From: Otis tarda
Taxonomy: Eukaryota > Chordata > Aves > Otidiformes > Otididae
NCBI GenBank assembly: GCA_026413225.1
Contig: CM048552.1
Span: 60,279,001 to 60,343,000 of the forward strand
Reading direction: 5' to 3'
Length of the DNA: 64,000 nucleotides
The translations under genes and the position numbers were made by a program. Below, piece by piece: positions 12,201 through 24,425 of the stretch. The notes below the pieces were generated by a model that saw nothing but the letters and a program-made list of their open reading frames with translations, was not told where the DNA came from and ran no database searches. Each line of letters starts with the position of its first letter. The first letter of the stretch is position 1.

Positions 12201-13630
12201 GGAATTTTAAAAGTCAATTTAAAACCCCCCACCCCTAAACCACGTTAATTGCCCATCTCTTTGCAAATTGGGGCCTTGCCAGAACTCTTCTGCTGCTTCT
12301 TCTTTAGCCCCACTAAATCTATTCCATTCCCTTTCAGTCAATGACACTGAACTGAGCTGCATGCCAAGGCTTTCTAAATTGTCTTTCCTCTTTGCCTGTG
12401 CAGAGCAATTTCCTCAAGATACGATTTTGCCTAGCACTTTGCATGACCAGGGATGGAACAAATGAGGAATTCCGTGACGTTTTTTTATATTAAACCCCAG
12501 TCCACAAAGATATATCTATAATCTTTATACCAACAGCCCTCTCCTTTTGAAAGTAACTTAATGATAACAAGTATTCTTTTTCTGCAGGTCAAATGTGCTA
12601 GGTAATGCTTCAAATGATCTATCTACTAAAAAAAGAAAATTCTGGCAAAGATCATTGTTGCAGGTGAATCATAGGAATTGCAAATTCAATCCAGCCACTG
12701 CTGCATGTAATTACTACAGCACGGATTTTAGCTGCCGTGCAGGAGTACTGTTATCCTAGTTGGACAGCCTTTGTAATGAAGGTGGGAAATGAAATCAGAC
12801 TAATCTGTTTTACATCAAAAAGGCATATTAGTCAATAGGAAGCATCAAGATAATCTCTGTAGTGTACGTAATGTCAGCCTTGACACTAGTCGCTCAGCAA
12901 GGGATACATCAGCCTTTTTGTTCCAGCCAGATTGTTCCAATGTGGAGAGGGGATAGACATCCTGGCTGTGAGGGAATCCAGGGCAAAGATGGAGGGATAA
13001 GATTTCTGCTTCTTCTGATTTTCCCCCTTCTTATTGCAGTATAAAAAGGCCTTAGAGAGCTGGCCAGTCTAAAATTACTTGAGCTACATAAGAGATGTAA
13101 AGCTCAGTAAAGAGAAGACGACAATCTGGTGGGGTGCTGTGAGATGGGTGTGCAGTGCTCCATACGAGAGAGGCATGCACTCAGGATGAAAAGCAGGATT
13201 GTCTGTGTGCCTAGCCTCGCTGTAATCCCAGATGGCTCAGCAGCATGGCTGAAACCAAGCCAGGTTTCACCTTTTGGTCACTGGCAATTTGTTTGATCAA
13301 TGCATGCGTGGTTGCGTCTCACAAACAGACATTTTCTCACCAGGGTAGACAGACACATGTACAGAGGAAAATTAAATGACTTTGCACTGAAGAAACCACC
13401 ATCAGTGGCTCCAACATATGCCGTCATAGTTCTGCTCCTATAGTGGGATTTATAGAAACTGCAGTAATATGGTGTTAATCCCACTTACCTGTGAGGAACG
13501 AAGACCTGGCAAGCAATCTCCACTGCTTGTGTTTGCCCAGCTCCTAACTGAAACACAAAGAAGTGCCCATCTTTGCTAGCGATGCATAACCTTGACTCTT
13601 CCACTGAAGCCAGTCATTCCTTGATTTCAC
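9233..13630. other. Long non-coding stretch
   Basis: Unremarkable AT-rich DNA with a T13 run at 10696-10708. The largest open frame is 104 codons (10147-10461, minus). Near 13005-13048 a long pyrimidine run ending in gcag is followed directly by TATAAAAAG, discussed among the findings. No exon, RNA gene or classified repeat is seen. Confidence 0.55.
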
Positions 13631-13680
13631 AAACCAAAGCTGGTTTTATGTCTTTAAACCAAAGTTGGTTTTATGTCTTT
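13631..13680. repeat. Tandem duplication, 2 x 25 bp
   Basis: Two adjacent copies of 25 bases (13631-13655 and 13656-13680), which start aaaccaaag and end gttttatgtcttt. They differ at one base (C/T at unit position 10). The near identity points to a recent duplication, perhaps by replication slippage. Confidence 0.95.
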
Positions 13681-16600
13681 CAAAAGATAGGTGAAAGGCC
13701 TGCTTGCTTTATAGCCATAAACCCAGAAGACAATTAATCTTCTTTTGTCTAGGAAACAGGTACAGTTCCAGCATCTACCTGGGAACATTTGAGTGCATGT
13801 TACCCAGCTCCCTGGTTGAACACTCCCATCATGCAATCATTTTATGTGAGGGTCTGCCAACTCCTCCTCTTGGACCTCTCTTATTTTACTTAACTATCTC
13901 AACACTTGTTAGGCACAGGAGGAGAGAATGGCTCTATATCTCCATGGTTTTATAGCTGAAATGGACGAGGAGAAATGGGGTTTCCACTCCCACACCCAAG
14001 CCAATGCCTGAAAAAACACCAAAATCACATAAGAGAGAAGGAGAGGTTGCCCTTACTCCATTAAAACCTGAATTACTCCACACAAAGTGTAACTTTTATG
14101 TTCCACGCTGGCATGTATGCACGGAATCATTGTGGTGGCTCCAGCTCTAAGGCAGATTACAGCCTCTATCCAGGAGATGAGGGGTGCAGGGCCAAACACC
14201 CTCTGGAGGGACTTGGACCTGCTTGGCTATGTCCCAACAAGGCTGTTGATGAAAAAGGAGAGAAATCTGCTCCTTTAAAAAAATAAGTGGATATTAGGGT
14301 AAGGAAAGCATGACAGTTTCTACTTTACAATGGCCACAAATTGCACTTTGTAGGATATTATAATGATTAATTCATTGTTACCTGGCATCTTCATGTTAAG
14401 ATTGAATGCTTTTCTGAAAGGTAAACACCAGGAGCCACTGTACTAACATATTTGGAAAGAATAATTTCCTCTTTTGCAGAATTTTCCAGACTCACAACTT
14501 ACGCTACACCAGGCTTCTGAGCAGCTGATCACACTGATGCCTTGTGGCCTTCACAGAAATTGACTATCTTCTAAAAGCTTACTGGTAAAATATTAACCAC
14601 AGCATGTACCTTGTGTATCAAAAGGAAATTAAATTTGACAAGTCTACTTAAAAATACGTAAAGCTTCCTCTTTTACACAGTGCCCACATAGACTAGAAAC
14701 TCCTTCAGATTTCTGTGTAAGTACATATGAATTATTCAAAAATATGAGCAAAATCTGATGTTCTCTACTCCTTCTCTCCAGAAGCTTTAAATATGAAAAT
14801 TCCGTTGCATTCTCAGAGTCGTTTGCTTTTTGTTCTCCTTTTTTTTTTTTTTTGGATATTTGAGAACCACAGTTCCCGCAAAGGAAAATCATTATAAACT
14901 ATAGGCAGTCTCCAAAATGAACAAGCAATATTATGAAATGTCTTTGTAGTCTGAAATACCACTATTAGGCAAAGGAGCCTTGTTCCATATGCCACTGCAA
15001 ATAGCAATTAGTTCAAGTAGAAAAGATTATGACCAGGTGCAGGGTTTGAAGTTACTTTTGGTGGGAGGAGGGAAAGGTTTCTCTTTTGTTAATTGTCTGT
15101 GGTAGTTCATCAGGCATCTGAGGAATTTAGGGATATTCAACCTTTTGTGCTTAGCCAACAAAATACAACCTCCATGGCATCCATGAACTGGATGGAGATA
15201 TGGGGCTTTATTGATGGTTGTCACTCCACTGAAGTGAAAGAGGACTCGAGGAAGAAGCCTATGTTATATTAGTCTTCCACAGCACGTCTATTTTGCAGGG
15301 GCTTTGTTGGAAGGCTTGTTAAGAAGAAAGGCAGAATGAGCCCCTCCAGTGTGGGAACCCATGGGCAAGCTCAGCTCAAGGGCCTGAAGCAGACAGCAGG
15401 CAGATGAAGTGGCTGCAGCGGTTCTCTCGAGCCTTGCAAAGCTAAGGTGACTTTCAGAAAATGATGAAGAAAGCGGGCTAACACAACAAAGTGTGCCCCT
15501 GAGAAGAAAGATACTCTCGAAACTTCAAAAACCTCCTTGAAAGATTGGATTAACTTCTTCTAATCCTTTGAATCATGGGTAGATATGAGTTCAAAGGACT
15601 AATGTAATTTTATTATTACATTTAATCAAATGTTTAAGTTAAGAAATAGGAACTGAGCTAAGGGCAACCTTCCCTTATCAGCTTCCAACGTCTGAAAGCA
15701 GGAATGAATTAATTAAGTAAATGTAACAAGCTTAGGGGTATAACATAGAGCAGCAGCTGAGTCAGCTTGACCATCAGCCATTTATTGGGGTGAGATGTGC
15801 AGCTCAAGTACTACCAGATGATTCAGTTCACATATCTTGACAGTAACAGATAAGCCAAAAGGGATGCCCAGAGGGAAATAGTGTCATAAATTGGCAAAGC
15901 AGAGAGTCATTCAGCAGCTCAAACAAAATGTTGTCATCAAAGAAGTTGTGCACTTAATCCACACAGCAGAGTAGGCTGCTCTACCAAATGAAAGCAGATT
16001 TTGCAAATTACCTTCTTGTTAAAGGAAAAATGAGTTTTACCAGGTCCAGGTAACTGGCTTCCATCACGCCATGTACTCCAACCCCTCATTTTCAGGAGTT
16101 TGAGCCCATTTGGGCCAGTGCCAAATAAGAACACACTGGTCACGATAAGAGAGTTAAAATTACAGGGTGTGTATTCTTGCCCTTTTCCATAGGTTCCCAC
16201 AGGGAAAGACTTCTTCACAAGGGCAACAATAATGTAAAATTTCTTCAAATATTGCACATTTGCTTGTATTGTGAACGAGGAAATTGGAATATATCATCAG
16301 CTCCATTGTCAAAATCTACGTCCAAATGACATATGACTAAAGACTTTTTTTTCTTTCTGTAAATTAACTATGGATGAGATGTGACTAAATTGCAATAGGT
16401 TTCATTTATGCACAGTCAACTAAGTCAGTGCAATTTAACAAAGGAAATTCCATTCTAGCAGCGCAGGTTTCAGCACAAGCATTTTTCCTTAGCTGACAAG
16501 TAGAGATCTTCAAAGGTGGACAACTAAGTACAGGAAGAAAGAAATTATCCAAAATATCATAGTACATTATTGCATATTTTCAATCCAGTGGGATCCTAAG

Positions 16601-18008
16601 TGTTGCTGAAAGAAAGGTAAAGTGCAATATAATTTGAATGAATCCTTCCAGGGGCTAGGGATTTCTTCTGTTTGCTAGAAAATTTAAGCTGCAGAACATC
16701 TAGGAGGGAAAGAAAAGGAATGGATAAATCTGAGCCCTTTCTGCTGCCTCCTTCAACTATCCAAATTTGGGAAAAGCATGGAAATGTCATGAACAAAAAC
16801 AACCTCAAAGCAAATCAACCACCAACTTAATATCCATGCAGAGAAGGCACTGGCAGTGTGCTGACTGGATGAAGTCGTGCTACCCAGGTCCAGCACAAGC
16901 TAGGAATTTAGTAAACACACAAGAGGAATTTCCCTCTGCTTCAAGCCCACGCCTTAAACACAAAAACCAAATAACTTCTGGGTTTACAGCTTTTGCATTC
17001 TTCCCTGGTTCTTTTTTTGCTTACATTTGTATGTGTGCACATCATATGAATATTCGTGCTCTCTCTGATTTCATCCTTTCTCCTATATAGCTTATGCATA
17101 AAAACCACGCCATTGACTGCACGGCTCTCAGACATTGCCATGGCAACGGACCATGATGTCAGAGACACCGGATTAGGAGTTCCCAGCATCGCTGAGCCAA
17201 GGGAGAAGCCTGGCTGGGAAGGAGGAAACTCCCATCCAAACAGATTCAACAATAGAAACGGGAATTTCAAAGGCAGCTAATGAAGAACGCTCAGTAGTAA
17301 ACCATGCAGAAACAAGCAAAGATTCAGTGTCAAAATCTGATGACTGAAGAGAATCCCAAAACAATGAGCATGAGAGTAAATAATTAAAATCAGTGGAGCA
17401 AAGCCAGTGTTGTGTCAGCAGTAATTGACACTAGAATCAAGATCATTTTATCATTTTACTAATGCAAGCAAAATACAGTGGCAGAAAATATAGCACCATT
17501 AAGTAAATTATACAATGAGTCTTTATTTCAGCTCCACTGGTAGAAAGCTGAGTGCAATTTTGTGGTGGTTTAGCCAGATTATTCCCTTGGACCAAAAGTT
17601 CATAGCAGAAAAGACAATGTAGGAACTCCATGTGTGAGTGCACTTAAAATAATTGGATACCTCAGCTTGTTTGTGTGGGAGCACTGTGCAAAACTGCAAG
17701 CGGTAACAGGGGACCTGACTTCCAAAGTCCACTCCCACAACTGTTCCTTTGGGAAAGGAACAGATGTCAAGGACTGAGCCAACAGCCCAGCCTTTTTGGG
17801 GCTGAGGCAGGACCCTCCCCAGCCCTGCAGCACAGCTCACGACAGCACTGGGGCTGAGCACTGCTGCTCTCAGCCAGCTGCAGGCCTCCGGCTTGGGGTG
17901 GCTGTGCAGCTGGCGAGGGGAAGCGGGGAAAAAATGAAAATAAAAATGGGGAAACAAATACAGGGAAGGAAGGAGTGCGGAGGCCCAGAGCAAAAGTTGT
18001 AGATGGAT
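13681..18008. other. Long non-coding stretch
   Basis: Holds a T15 run at 14839-14853 and a GC-richer block at about 17780-17930 with overlapping open frames on both strands. The largest open frame (17523-18062, minus) runs into the CR1 tail and is not a gene candidate. I see nothing else that can be classified. Confidence 0.5.
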
Positions 18009-18159
18009 CATGTTCCCATCCCTGGAAACATTCAAGGCCAGGTTGGGTGAGGCTCTGAGCAACCTGATCTGGTTGGGGATGTCCCTGCTCCTTGCAAGGG
18101 AGCTGGACTAGATGACCTTTGAAGATCCCTTCCAACCCCAACCATTCTACGATTCTATG
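18009..18159 (+). mobile_element. CR1 LINE fragment, 3' end only
   Basis: Plus-strand CR1 tail. It opens with cccatccctggaaacattca (end of ORF2), continues through gcaacctgatctgg (the ORF2 stop region), the 3' UTR block ggactagatgacctttgaag and ccttccaaccccaaccattc, and ends in the short tail tacgattctatg. About 150 bases remain of an element of several kilobases. It is a severely 5'-truncated insertion and encodes nothing. Confidence 0.92.
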
Positions 18160-20284
18160 TTTTGTATGAGGGTGGATTGGTTTGTAGTGCAATGAGCTGG
18201 TTCCTTCTCTGACTTTGAAAAGAGTGCACTGGGAGGAAAATGTCTTGTTCCTCCTCTCCTGCCCAGGTGGCCTTGCTTCTCCTTGGAGCCACTGTTGTGG
18301 TGGCTAACCTGCCTGTGTGCCTACCTGCCACATCAGGACGCCTTTAAATCAGAAGAGCTCCATCTTCTTCCTAGACAGGAAGCCTCGATGACTCATGTGT
18401 TGGACAAGGATGGCATGTGATGAGCTGAAGGACCTCCAGCAATATATTTCAATGGAAAACTAAATAAACTGAAGGATGCACACACACTCCCCCCTCATGG
18501 TTTCAAAGGTAACTTTAAAAAAAACAACACAGGAGTCAGCGCCTCTTCAGCCCTGTGCTGTGATCTAAGGCATGTCCACACCCAGCAAGGGAGTATCAAG
18601 GCAAAGAGCCCTGAGGTACCTATTTCCAGAGCTGAATGCTATATAATTACTAACTGGCCTTGCTTCAAAAAAGGGTGCAGCCCCACATAAAGCCATCTAC
18701 ATTGCAGCTGAGACATGAGCCAGTACCTTCCTGTGTCCCCGTGTTGTGCTGTGGAGACATATCAGACTGTTCAGAGGGTGCCCGGGGGTCTGTCCCCTGC
18801 TTTGTAGGGGGGACCTGTCTCATGAAAGAGTTGTGAAACCACTGTTAAAAATCTGTGCTTTTGGAACTAAAACTCTATTTCACTCAACTAAATTCCAAGC
18901 AGACCAGCCCATATTATTTTTGGTATGGATGTTGTAATAACTTCTAAATGATTTGAATTGCTGGTAGGGTTTTTGTGCCTGTTTTGCAACCCAGAAACCC
19001 TGGGCTGTAAAACAGAAGCAGTGATTCTAGTGGACAATGTTTTCCTCAGCATTTGTGGTGCTCCTTTCAGTGCCAATGAACTGTGAAGAAGCCACAGTCC
19101 AGATTAGCAGTGAGCCCTCTGCATTGTTTTCTGCATTGTCTCTTCTGGTATTTTAAGCATCTGATGTATAGATGACAATTAACCATGTTGCTGGCACGCG
19201 CCTGTGTGCTGTTGCTGATTCTTCCCATTTTACTGCTAGTATTTTGTATTTCCCTTTAAGAAGGAAGGAATGGCAAGCATAGAAAATTATTTCAACATTA
19301 AACCCCACTCTTTAAACAGCCTGGCTCCTTCTCAAGTTTTGCTGGGTTTTTCACTTCTGCCATTCGAGCACAGCACTTTGCAGAAGTGCAGTTGTTGCAA
19401 AGAGTCGGCTGCACATTTAAATGAAAGCAACAATGTGAGGAGTCAGTGCAAGGATGCTGTTCCCTGAAACAGTAGGATGCCTCCAGTACCTTCTGCCTGT
19501 AGTAAATGTTACCACATGGCATCAGTTATGTCAAAATTGTTCTTGAAGTTGTGGTTGCAGAAAAGGTACCTACTCATATCCGTGTATCTTTTCAAGTGGT
19601 TTTGACCCAGCCACTAACATTTTTACTGGAGTTCCCTGAATAACTTAATCTTGCTTTGAAATAAATATGCCCTCACTTACAAATTACTGGAGAAATGCTG
19701 TGCACCTGCAACAAGCCACAGAAAAGTGTACAAGGACAATCATGTTGTGTCCTTACAGCTGAAATGAGTGAATTGCAGAAGTTCCAGCACTACAAAATAT
19801 CTACATGAAAAAAAACGTAAATAACTATTGAATTCTTATAGCCAAAAGTGAGTGAGAAGGAATTTTAGTGGCATTGGAATACACAGTGTTCAGAGGAAAA
19901 ACAATCCATTTTATCAGAAAATATTTTGCTAGTGACAGCTACATCCTCTAACACCTTGCCATACTGAGAGCAAAACAACAGATCTAGCAAAAGCAGTTTT
20001 TACATATGCTAAGATATTTGCTTGTTGCATTTTGCATCATGTTTTCATTCTATCCCATTCACTAAGTATAATTATTCCACTTAAGAAATCATATAAAAAA
20101 TGACAGGCAAGCTACAAACACTCTGATATCAAGTGCAGACTCATGTTCACATGTTCACACTCGTGCTCTCCCACGCTTTTTCCTCCTTTAATTATGTTAT
20201 TTTTCTAGTAAGCAGCAGATTACCTGACATGTATGTCAATTAGTCATCCTTTTCCCACTGCAAATCATACCATCTGTTCAAGAT
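18160..20284. other. Non-coding stretch
   Basis: No open frame above 74 codons and no repeat that I can name. The sequence next to the CR1 tail (18160-18420) is somewhat GC-richer than the rest. Confidence 0.5.
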
Positions 20285-20345
20285 TTCTTAGGATTCAATG
20301 GGAGTTTTCAACTGACTTCTTTATTCACTGGGTCAGACCCTCAAA
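20285..20345 (+). repeat. Relic of an ancient sauropsid/amniote repeat (palindromic core)
   Basis: The segment reads ttcaatgggagttttcaact, then gacttctttattcactggg and tcagaccctc. It matches the recalled repeat core in which tcaatgggagt... and ...attgacttcaatgggnncaggatcaggccc form imperfect inverted halves. It is diverged and short. The family name is unknown to me. Confidence 0.45.
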
Positions 20346-20804
20346 TGTTCAAAAATGGTATGATTATACCAAAGTTTATATTAATGTGGAGCTTTATAGA
20401 GGAAATACAGTCTGATCCAGCTGGATCTAAGAATTAGATCCGACTAAATTATATGTTTAAAGATGGAGATCTAAATTATTGGAAATTCTGGATATACTGA
20501 TTCAATGTCTTTAATTCTCACTTACGTAGCCATTTTTGTCTTTCTGCCTTCATAGGAACAACAGAAATTTCTTTCTTGCAGAGTGTTTACCATCTGTAAA
20601 GCACCATGTACTGCACAAAGGTGAGTAGTCACTGGGCACTCTTGTATAGGAAAGCTGACGCCATGTGCAGCTGCTTGTTTTGCTTCTGGTCACTCACTGT
20701 TCCCAGAAAAGCATTCAAGTGTTTTGAGTCCCAGATTTATTCCTATAACACTCCTAGGATGCAGTCAAATGCATTAAACCCCTGTGTTTAATGCGAGTGC
20801 AATC

Positions 20805-20863
20805 AACTTCAAGGAAACTCCAACTCTAACCATTCTATGATTCTATGATTCTATGATTCTATA
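20805..20863 (+). mobile_element. Minimal CR1 3' tail with (ATTCTATG)n
   Basis: Only about 60 bases of CR1 remain: cttcaaggaaactccaactc, then taaccattctatg and three further attctatg units up to attctataaag. This is among the shortest possible CR1 insertions. It shows the 8-bp tail unit that identifies the family. Confidence 0.85.
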
Positions 20864-21142
20864 AAGCAGAGTGATACAAGATCTGATCCTCAAACTACTG
20901 ATAGCTAACTCTAAACTTTATTAATGTCATTAATAGGTGAGTGTGCCTAGTCCCTTTAGGGATGCCAATTGTTGTGCAACTTGCTCAATCCTGTTAAAAA
21001 ACCACTCATAACAGTTTCTGTTTATCAGTCTGATTTCTGTAATATTCTGCTATAACCAAAAAACCAAAGCTGCTGGTGATCTTCTAGGCCTTGATAATCT
21101 AACATGTATCAACAGTTAAGAGTAAGAGATCATCCTCACTAA

Positions 21143-21378
21143 ATAGAATCATAGAATCACAGAATAGTTTAGGTTGGAAGGGACCTTCAAAGGTCATCTA
21201 GGCCAACCCCCCTGCATGGAGCAGGGACATCTCCAACCAGATCAGGTTGCTTAGAGCCCTGTCCAACCTGGCCTTGAATGTTTCCAGGGATGGGGCATCC
21301 ACCACCAATCTGGGCAACCTGTTCCAGTGTTCCACCACCCTCATTGTAAAAAATGTTTTCCTGATGTCTAATCTGGAA
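21143..21378 (-). mobile_element. CR1 LINE fragment, 3' end only
   Basis: Minus-strand CR1. On the plus strand it begins with atagaatcatagaatcacag, then ttggaagggaccttcaaagg, tcatctaggccaaccccc, and reads back into the end of ORF2 (gccttgaatgtttccaggga, ggcatccaccaccaatctgg) to about 21378, where the match stops. The frame of the ORF2 end is open from 21449 to 21198 only because it runs into flanking sequence. It encodes no domain. Confidence 0.93.
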
Positions 21379-22390
21379 ATTGTTTTGAATAGATTAAGTA
21401 AAATATTTGGGAATACTTCCTCTTGGGTAAGATTCTGAAAACGCATCACAAATACCAGAAATTATTGGTGCTAATAACCCTGCCACTATTCCAGCTGACT
21501 GAAAATAGAGATCTGTGGCAGGCTAAAAATAAAAACATTCAGTTGGAAGTTTGTAACTGTTAGTCACAGTTTGATCTTTTAAATCTATCTTCAGTGCAAG
21601 AAATGATTAATGTAAAAGCAAACCTCAAAATAAAATTTTGGAGAGTTACAAGGATATATTACAAACAGTTTCAGTAGGCATACATTTCTGGTCTACTAAA
21701 ATCATTACAATAAATATCTAACACAGTAATCGCATTTTTGCAGGCATATAAAAATCATAATTCATTACATTTCATCTACTTTTGAACACACAATCTTCTG
21801 CTATCAGCCATGACAAGGCCAGATATCTTCAGTGAGACCCATCAGGTCCTCGGCATCAAGGCTCTCACACTGCACATCTGCTGCTCCTGGGCTGCATTAC
21901 CTCCTAATACAGATGTAATCAGCCTTCCCTCATCCTGTTCCCAGTATATTTGGACTTCCTGGCATGGTTTTTGAGAAGTATCCACTGACATTACGCTCAG
22001 CAGGAATGCCAGGACAAGTTCTTCTGTTCAGTATTCCAACCATGATCCCTCTGGTCCTCTGGGAGGGAAAGCACATTCCCCTGACCACCCAGGGCGAAGA
22101 GCAGGGAAGGCAGCCCTGGGGTGGATGATGGGGGGAAGGATGTGCAGCTGCTACTGCAGGGGTGCTGGCCACCAGTGAAGGACCAGAGGGTGCAGTGGGA
22201 GCTGCAAAGAGAAGGGAGATGTAGTCCTTTTGAGCAGCCCCACTAAACCTTTATCTCCGGGGAAGCTGCCAAGGGCCACGAGGCAGTCACAGCTGGCAGT
22301 AGCACAGATTGCTTGGGACTGCTTGTTCCCTGCCAGGGTAGCTGGGGTCAGAGGACAGATATGTGACATACCTCATCTGGAAAAAAAAAG
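21379..22390. other. Non-coding stretch
   Basis: Partly GC-rich toward its right end (22000-22240). Short open frames on both strands reach at most 80 codons. Nothing is recognised. Confidence 0.5.
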
Positions 22391-22464
22391 TCTCCATTCT
22401 CCTCTCCCCTCCATTCTCCTCTTCTCTCCATTCTCCTCTCCTCTCCTCTTCTCTCCTTTCTCCT
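22391..22464 (+). repeat. Pyrimidine-rich low-complexity tract
   Basis: About 74 bases of almost pure C/T, built from tccattctcctct- and ctcctctcct-like pieces after an A9 run. Such polypyrimidine/polypurine tracts are typical simple repeats and length-variable loci. Confidence 0.9.
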
Positions 22465-22468
22465 AACT

Positions 22469-22585
22469 GCTACACAATCAGCAAACCAACTGCAGCATTT
22501 TTGTTTGCTAGGCATGGACCAAAGCTTTGCTTTCCCCCATTCAGGCTCATGTTCCTTTGGGTTTTGTTCCCCACTTCTTTTGCCA
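22469..22585 (+). repeat. Unclassified repeat, copy 1 of a pair (with 26273-26396)
   Basis: Matches the 26273-26396 segment in the same orientation. The left anchor is gctacaca(a/g)tcagca. The core is ctaggca(t/a)ggaccaaagctttgct followed by ccattcagg / acattcagg, and the right part is ttcctttggg...ttcttt. The two copies differ by many substitutions and small gaps, so the copying is old. I do not recognise the family. It could be a dispersed repeat or an old local duplication. Confidence 0.75.
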
Positions 22586-24324
22586 ATTGCAACAACTTAT
22601 TTTCTAGGGGACATTTTTTCATCCCATCATAATTCACAGATCTCACAATCTGCTGAGGTTCAAACTCCCTAGGAATCAGTTAAAAATTAACTGCCTCCTC
22701 CTTACCTTTATTCTTCTCTACATTTTTCTAGGAAGAAAATGCTCTTTTTTCTCCCTAAATCAATGAGACCTCTTTAAAAACCTGGGGTTAGAAATTCCAG
22801 CATGAAATCTTGTGCAACAATCAAGGAAGGGCGGAGATATAAATATCATAAAGTACAAATTCATCACTGAATCTGGAGCACATCCACAAATTTAAAGGCC
22901 AATGGGACACTCAGAGTAGAGATAAACACAGATGGACAACAACATTGCCAGAGAGAAGGATTAGACAGGACCCACGAGTGACGTTACAGAACGGTTGGAT
23001 CAAGGCAGTGCATTTTACTCCCACAAACGTCCTTGCTTCCCACTTCTTCCAGTAAGGCAAGGCAAGAAATTTCTTACCCCCCACTAAGAATTCTTGTAGT
23101 AAAGACCTTTTAAGGGTGCAGTCAGTATGTCCTGCTTGGGTCTGCGCTTCTGGCATGTCCCTCTTTAGAAAACTGACCACTCCGTGACCTTCCTGTGCTC
23201 TTCCCACTTGCTGCGTTGTCACTTAGCTATAGGCAATGCCAAAATTTCCCCTCTGAACTGTGTCCTAATTCCTGTGACTACCCTGGTCTGCTATGTGTCC
23301 TCTTCTAAAAAAAATTCTTCTCCTTGGACCACATGTGCATGAGCTTGCTCCTTGGAACAAATGGTTTCACTGTGTGCAAGCAGATTGCATGCAAAAATGC
23401 AATTCTTCTAATGAAAAAGTTGCTAGTGGTGAGTCTACCTGGATAGCACCTTTCAAGAATTAAAAAGAAAAAAAAAACCAAAAAAAAAAGGAAGCATGAT
23501 ATTTCTCCTTCTTCTTCCTTCCACCTTCCTGGGGGCTTTGAACTCACGGAGTGCTTCAAAATGTTAAAGGAAAGCTCTAATTTCTGAGGCAGTCTATTCC
23601 CTCCCTCCACATTCCTCTTGCTTGCTCTTGGTATCTGTCTAGTCAGACAACTACCACCAGCATACCTACCACAAGTGTTCACTGCCCTGTGAGTAGGGAA
23701 TGATGCCTCCCACAGCTGACACCTAACACACAGCAATGTGCTAGCTGATGTTCTGCAAAGTTTAGAACTTTGAACTGATTTAAGGAATTCTTCCTCTCAT
23801 TTCTCTATGTAGCAGGCTCTTGCGACAAATGTTGTAACCTAAACAGCACCCGGTATGAGTCACAGAAAAATTTTCAGCAGAAGGTTTTTGACATTGCAAC
23901 ACATTTCCCTATAGTTAGACACAAGGAATGATGTCTCAAAAGTAAGAAGAACTCATGCAAGTTTGAAAATGAAACCTCTAGGATGATTTTTTAAATTTTG
24001 CCTGACTTATCTGGGAAAAGCCATCAGCGGTCCTCTTCCAAGAAGATCGGCCATAAGCAAGTGGTGAGCTTAACACAGCAGTCAACTCATACACTTTGCA
24101 TACTCACACCAAAGAGATATTTGTTACTCTGAACCAAGTCAGGCTTATTGCTGGAGTCCCCAGCATTAGCTAATTTTATCTTTAGAGTTTTTCACTTTCT
24201 GGGGATTTTTTTTAGTGCACTGTAGTTGGAGATGCAATCAAATGTTGCAGCTGCTGATTCCCATTCATTTCTGGTCATGGCTGATCCAGACCCCCCCCCG
24301 GCATGCTGAGATTGTTCTGGTGGC
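22586..24324. other. Non-coding stretch
   Basis: Contains an A-rich low-complexity run at 23462-23490 and a C9 run at 24291-24299. The largest open frame (23305-23736, minus, 143 codons) spans the A-rich run and has no recognisable domain. Confidence 0.5.
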
Positions 24325-24425
24325 TGCATCCCAAAGGCCTGATTTCCATTTAAACTGGGGCCTGACTCCCTTTTACAGTCCCATAAAGCAGCAATGGAAA
24401 AGAGCCTTAGTGGAAAGACGTAGTG
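24325..24425 (+). repeat. Possible relic of an ancient amniote repeat
   Basis: Strings such as ggcctgatttccatttaaac, ggggcctgactcccttttac, agtcccataaagcagcaatg and gaaaagagccttagtgg resemble an old repeat that I recall with the order ctggggcctgattc - ccttttacac - tgtaaagcagcaatggaaag - gccttagtg. The relation is by memory only. Confidence 0.4.

Noticed and set aside
17523..18192. Minus-strand frames of 179 and 141 codons
   Set aside because: They cross from a GC-rich patch into the CR1 3' tail. No domain, and best explained by composition.
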